From NCBI GenBank assembly GCA_028622995.1, contig JAJQJQ010000005.1, positions 6,572,001-6,636,000 of the forward strand: DNA of 64,000 bases, read 5' to 3'. The notes beneath the pieces are model-generated. The model ran no database searches, had not been told where the DNA came from, and saw only the letters and a program-made list of their open reading frames with translations. Every line of letters starts with the position of its first letter. The stretch's first letter is position 1. Position numbers and translations under genes: made by a program. The DNA comes from Panagrolaimus kolymaensis (Eukaryota > Nematoda > Chromadorea > Rhabditida > Panagrolaimidae). Of this stretch, positions 61,764 through 64,000 are shown piece after piece.

Positions 61764-64000
61764 GTAAGCTTAAAATATTTTGATTAGTCTTTGATTTTTG
61801 AATCCTTTGCTACAACAGTTGATTTTTTACTCTACAAAAAATTTGTTGTTGCTATTTTTTGCAACACATCAAATAAACGGGATCTTCTTTTTCTTCTTTT
61901 TTTAAATCTATTATTATCGAACCCATTTAGTCTGACTTCAAGCACCTTTCTCGTTGTATCCTTTTGAACTTTGCCGACGAAGCTTTATTTTTATCCGACG
62001 ATGCAAAAAAAATTCTATAAATTAGACCTTTTTTCCTTTTCAAAAGTTATTTACTTTTTTATCGACTTTTAAATGTAAAATTAGAAGCAAGCGGAAGAAT
62101 GAGCTGAAAAGATGTGAAAATAAAATTGACTTTTGTCACAAAATAAAGAATTTAATTTAATTTAATTTCATTGCCACTCTAAGCTTTTTAAAAATGAAAT
62201 GATTTTTCCTTTTCAATTTTTTGATTGCATTTTTTTTGGATTTTTTGAGATAATTAATTTAAAAGTCAATCCTGCTTCTTCTTCCCAAATGCTTTGCTTG
62301 CAAACAACAACAGATGGTTCTTTGCTGATCCCTTCTTCTTCTTTGGATTTCTTTTGCTTGCTTTGATTGACTTTTTTTTGTTTCAACTAACTTTGAGAAT
62401 AAATCTAGCTCAATGAAAACCAAAGGTGCTGATTTTTGATTGAAAAAAAGAAAGTGATGATTGCGGTCAAAATATTTTCTTTATCATTTTTGGTCACGTT
62501 TTTGATTTGAATGCATTAAAATTTTTTGAAGAACTTCTTTCTTTTGGTGTCGTCTCGAAAGAGAAATTTATTGTAGTTAAGAAAACGTCGGCTCCTTGAT
62601 TTGAAATATCTTTTATTTTGTTTTCATTGTTTGACAACAACAAAAATTTAAAAAACCTCTCTTCTTTTGTTTTTTTTTAAATAACTATATTTTAGCTTTT
62701 CATTTTTTAAAACTTGTGATTACTTTTATAAACCCTCTCATCTTACTTTTGTGAAAGATAAACAAAAATTTTAACAATTTTCTTTGCCTGTAAAAAGCTA
62801 AGAGTAGATGGATAATGACACTCTATTGTTTTAAAAGATTTCTGAAAGAAAATATTTAGAAAAGTATTGCTTTCGATGTTTCAACAAGTACATAAATAAG
62901 CAATAATACATACGTCACATTTTTTAGTTTCAAACAAGCAGCTATTACTTTGTAAAAAAAATTTTTCAAGTATTCAAGTGGTGTGTCGCTGCCACAAAAA
63001 TATTGTAAAAGTTTTTTTCTATAATTTTTTGTTCTTTAATCTTAGTTTTCTTTTTTTTAAGAATCTTTAACCTCGCTGAAATAAGAACTCAAACAAAGAT
63101 TGAGTAAAAATCTTGATTTAGAAGTTTATAGGCACTGTATTTTTGAAATCAAAAAAAGCAGCTGATTATCTCAACTTTTTAAACACATATAATTATTTTA
63201 ACAACATTTTATTTTTTGTCACTTTACATCACCTCACATGGCTTCGCTGTAACGATAATCACATTCTTGTATACCTCCTTTGCAAGTCTAAATTCTAATA
63301 ATAAAGATTTAAAATTTAGTTGAATACATATTTATTCTTAAGAAATTTGCCCTTCCATAATGACGTATTTTTTCTTTACCGCTTTAAAACAAAATCACCT
63401 CTTAAAATGCTGCTCTTAAATTGCTTTTTCACAACATTGAATTTTTTTGACGGGATGATGAAGCAATGATTACTGTTTTGCCTCAATTTTTTTTCTTTGT
63501 AAAAGCCTCTAAAAAAGACGGAAGGAACTCTGATCAAGGAAGCAATAGTCAGCTTTCAAGAGGCTTGCGGGATAAGAAAAAAAATATTGGGATGATGGAG
63601 GAATGGATGGCTGCGCAACCATTAACCATCCTCTTTTTCTTATTTCTTCTTTTCTGCTTTTTGTCTTAAACTTGAATGAATTGCTTTCGTTCATCACCAC
63701 TACCGTCGCCACCGTTGCTGTTGTTGTTGCTCAGCCTCTCTCTATGTGGATATTTCATTTTTTTCTCCCTAAAACTTTGTTCTAATTAAAGTTTTCTTCG
63801 TGTTTATTTATCCTCTTCCTGATTTTTTTTTCTAACTGACAGCACTGAAATTTTTGTTGTTTCAACGTGTAATAATTTTGTGTACTCTTTTCTATTAGAG
63901 ATTGTCAAAATATTATTTTTAAGTGTATTAAAAAAATTCATGATTCTTCTGTGATACATAAATAATGTCCAGTGCAATGATAGCTAAAGCATTAGTGGTT
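61764..64000 (+). other. Long intron of Dishevelled gene (runs off window)
   Basis: More than 2.2 kb without a convincing exon, in contrast to the usual 45-55-bp introns. Frames near 63466-63785 show no domain. Such an intron could hold regulatory elements or an alternative first exon. Confidence 0.5.

Overview
The window looks like nuclear DNA of a nematode. It is very AT-rich. Genes are split by many short introns (mostly 45-55 bp, GT...TTTTAG/TTTTCAG). ATGs usually lie a few bases after a TTTTAG-type acceptor, as expected for spliced-leader trans-splicing. The gene set fits nematodes: expanded serpentine and gustatory-like receptors, a lineage-expanded F-box-like family, a DRH-type RIG-I helicase, a P-glycoprotein and a sigma GST. 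Clade IV (Tylenchina) is my guess from gene style only. Exon models were built by hand from splice sites and frame continuity; all models with many exons close in frame, which is the main support for them.

Layout. 0-0.2 kb: 3' end of a Gly/Val-rich protein. 0.7-6.9 kb: three tandem intact gustatory-receptor-like 7TM genes (+). 8.0-9.8 kb: 5'-truncated PIF1-type helicase joined to a USP-like domain (-). 10.8-13.8 kb: large inverted repeat with 1,068-bp arms. 13.9-16.0 kb: MFSD8/CLN7-like transporter (-). 18.2-23.3 kb: compact same-strand run SAM50, ITP pyrophosphatase, TELO2 (+), a candidate operon. 24-25.2 kb: F-box-like gene (+). 25.5-30.4 kb: complete 19-exon P-glycoprotein (-). 31.1-34.0 kb: two tandem F-box-like genes (-), one with a hAT-type MITE in an intron. 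36.9-38.4 kb: five-exon 7TM receptor (+), then a 700-bp palindromic MITE. 39.8-43.6 kb: 13-exon RIG-I/DRH-like helicase (+). 44.1-44.9 kb: sigma-class GST (+) with a TATA box. 45.8-48.1 kb: a 372-codon gene of unknown function split by a 1,149-bp hAT-type element in its coding exon. 48.7-51.4 kb: complete cullin (-). 52.2-54.3 kb: rhodopsin-type GPCR (-). 54.3-60.5 kb: gene-poor. 60.5 kb to the end: 5' part of a Dishevelled gene (DIX domain) with a long intron running out of the window.

The most notable items are the perfect >1 kb inverted repeat, the element insertion whose removal restores an open frame exactly, the helicase-USP fusion lacking the expected protease residues, an apparent GT-AA intron in the ITPase gene, four GC-AG introns among about 90, and a TELO2 gene that seems to lack its N-terminal third. 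I saw no tRNA, rRNA, CRISPR or prokaryotic feature.
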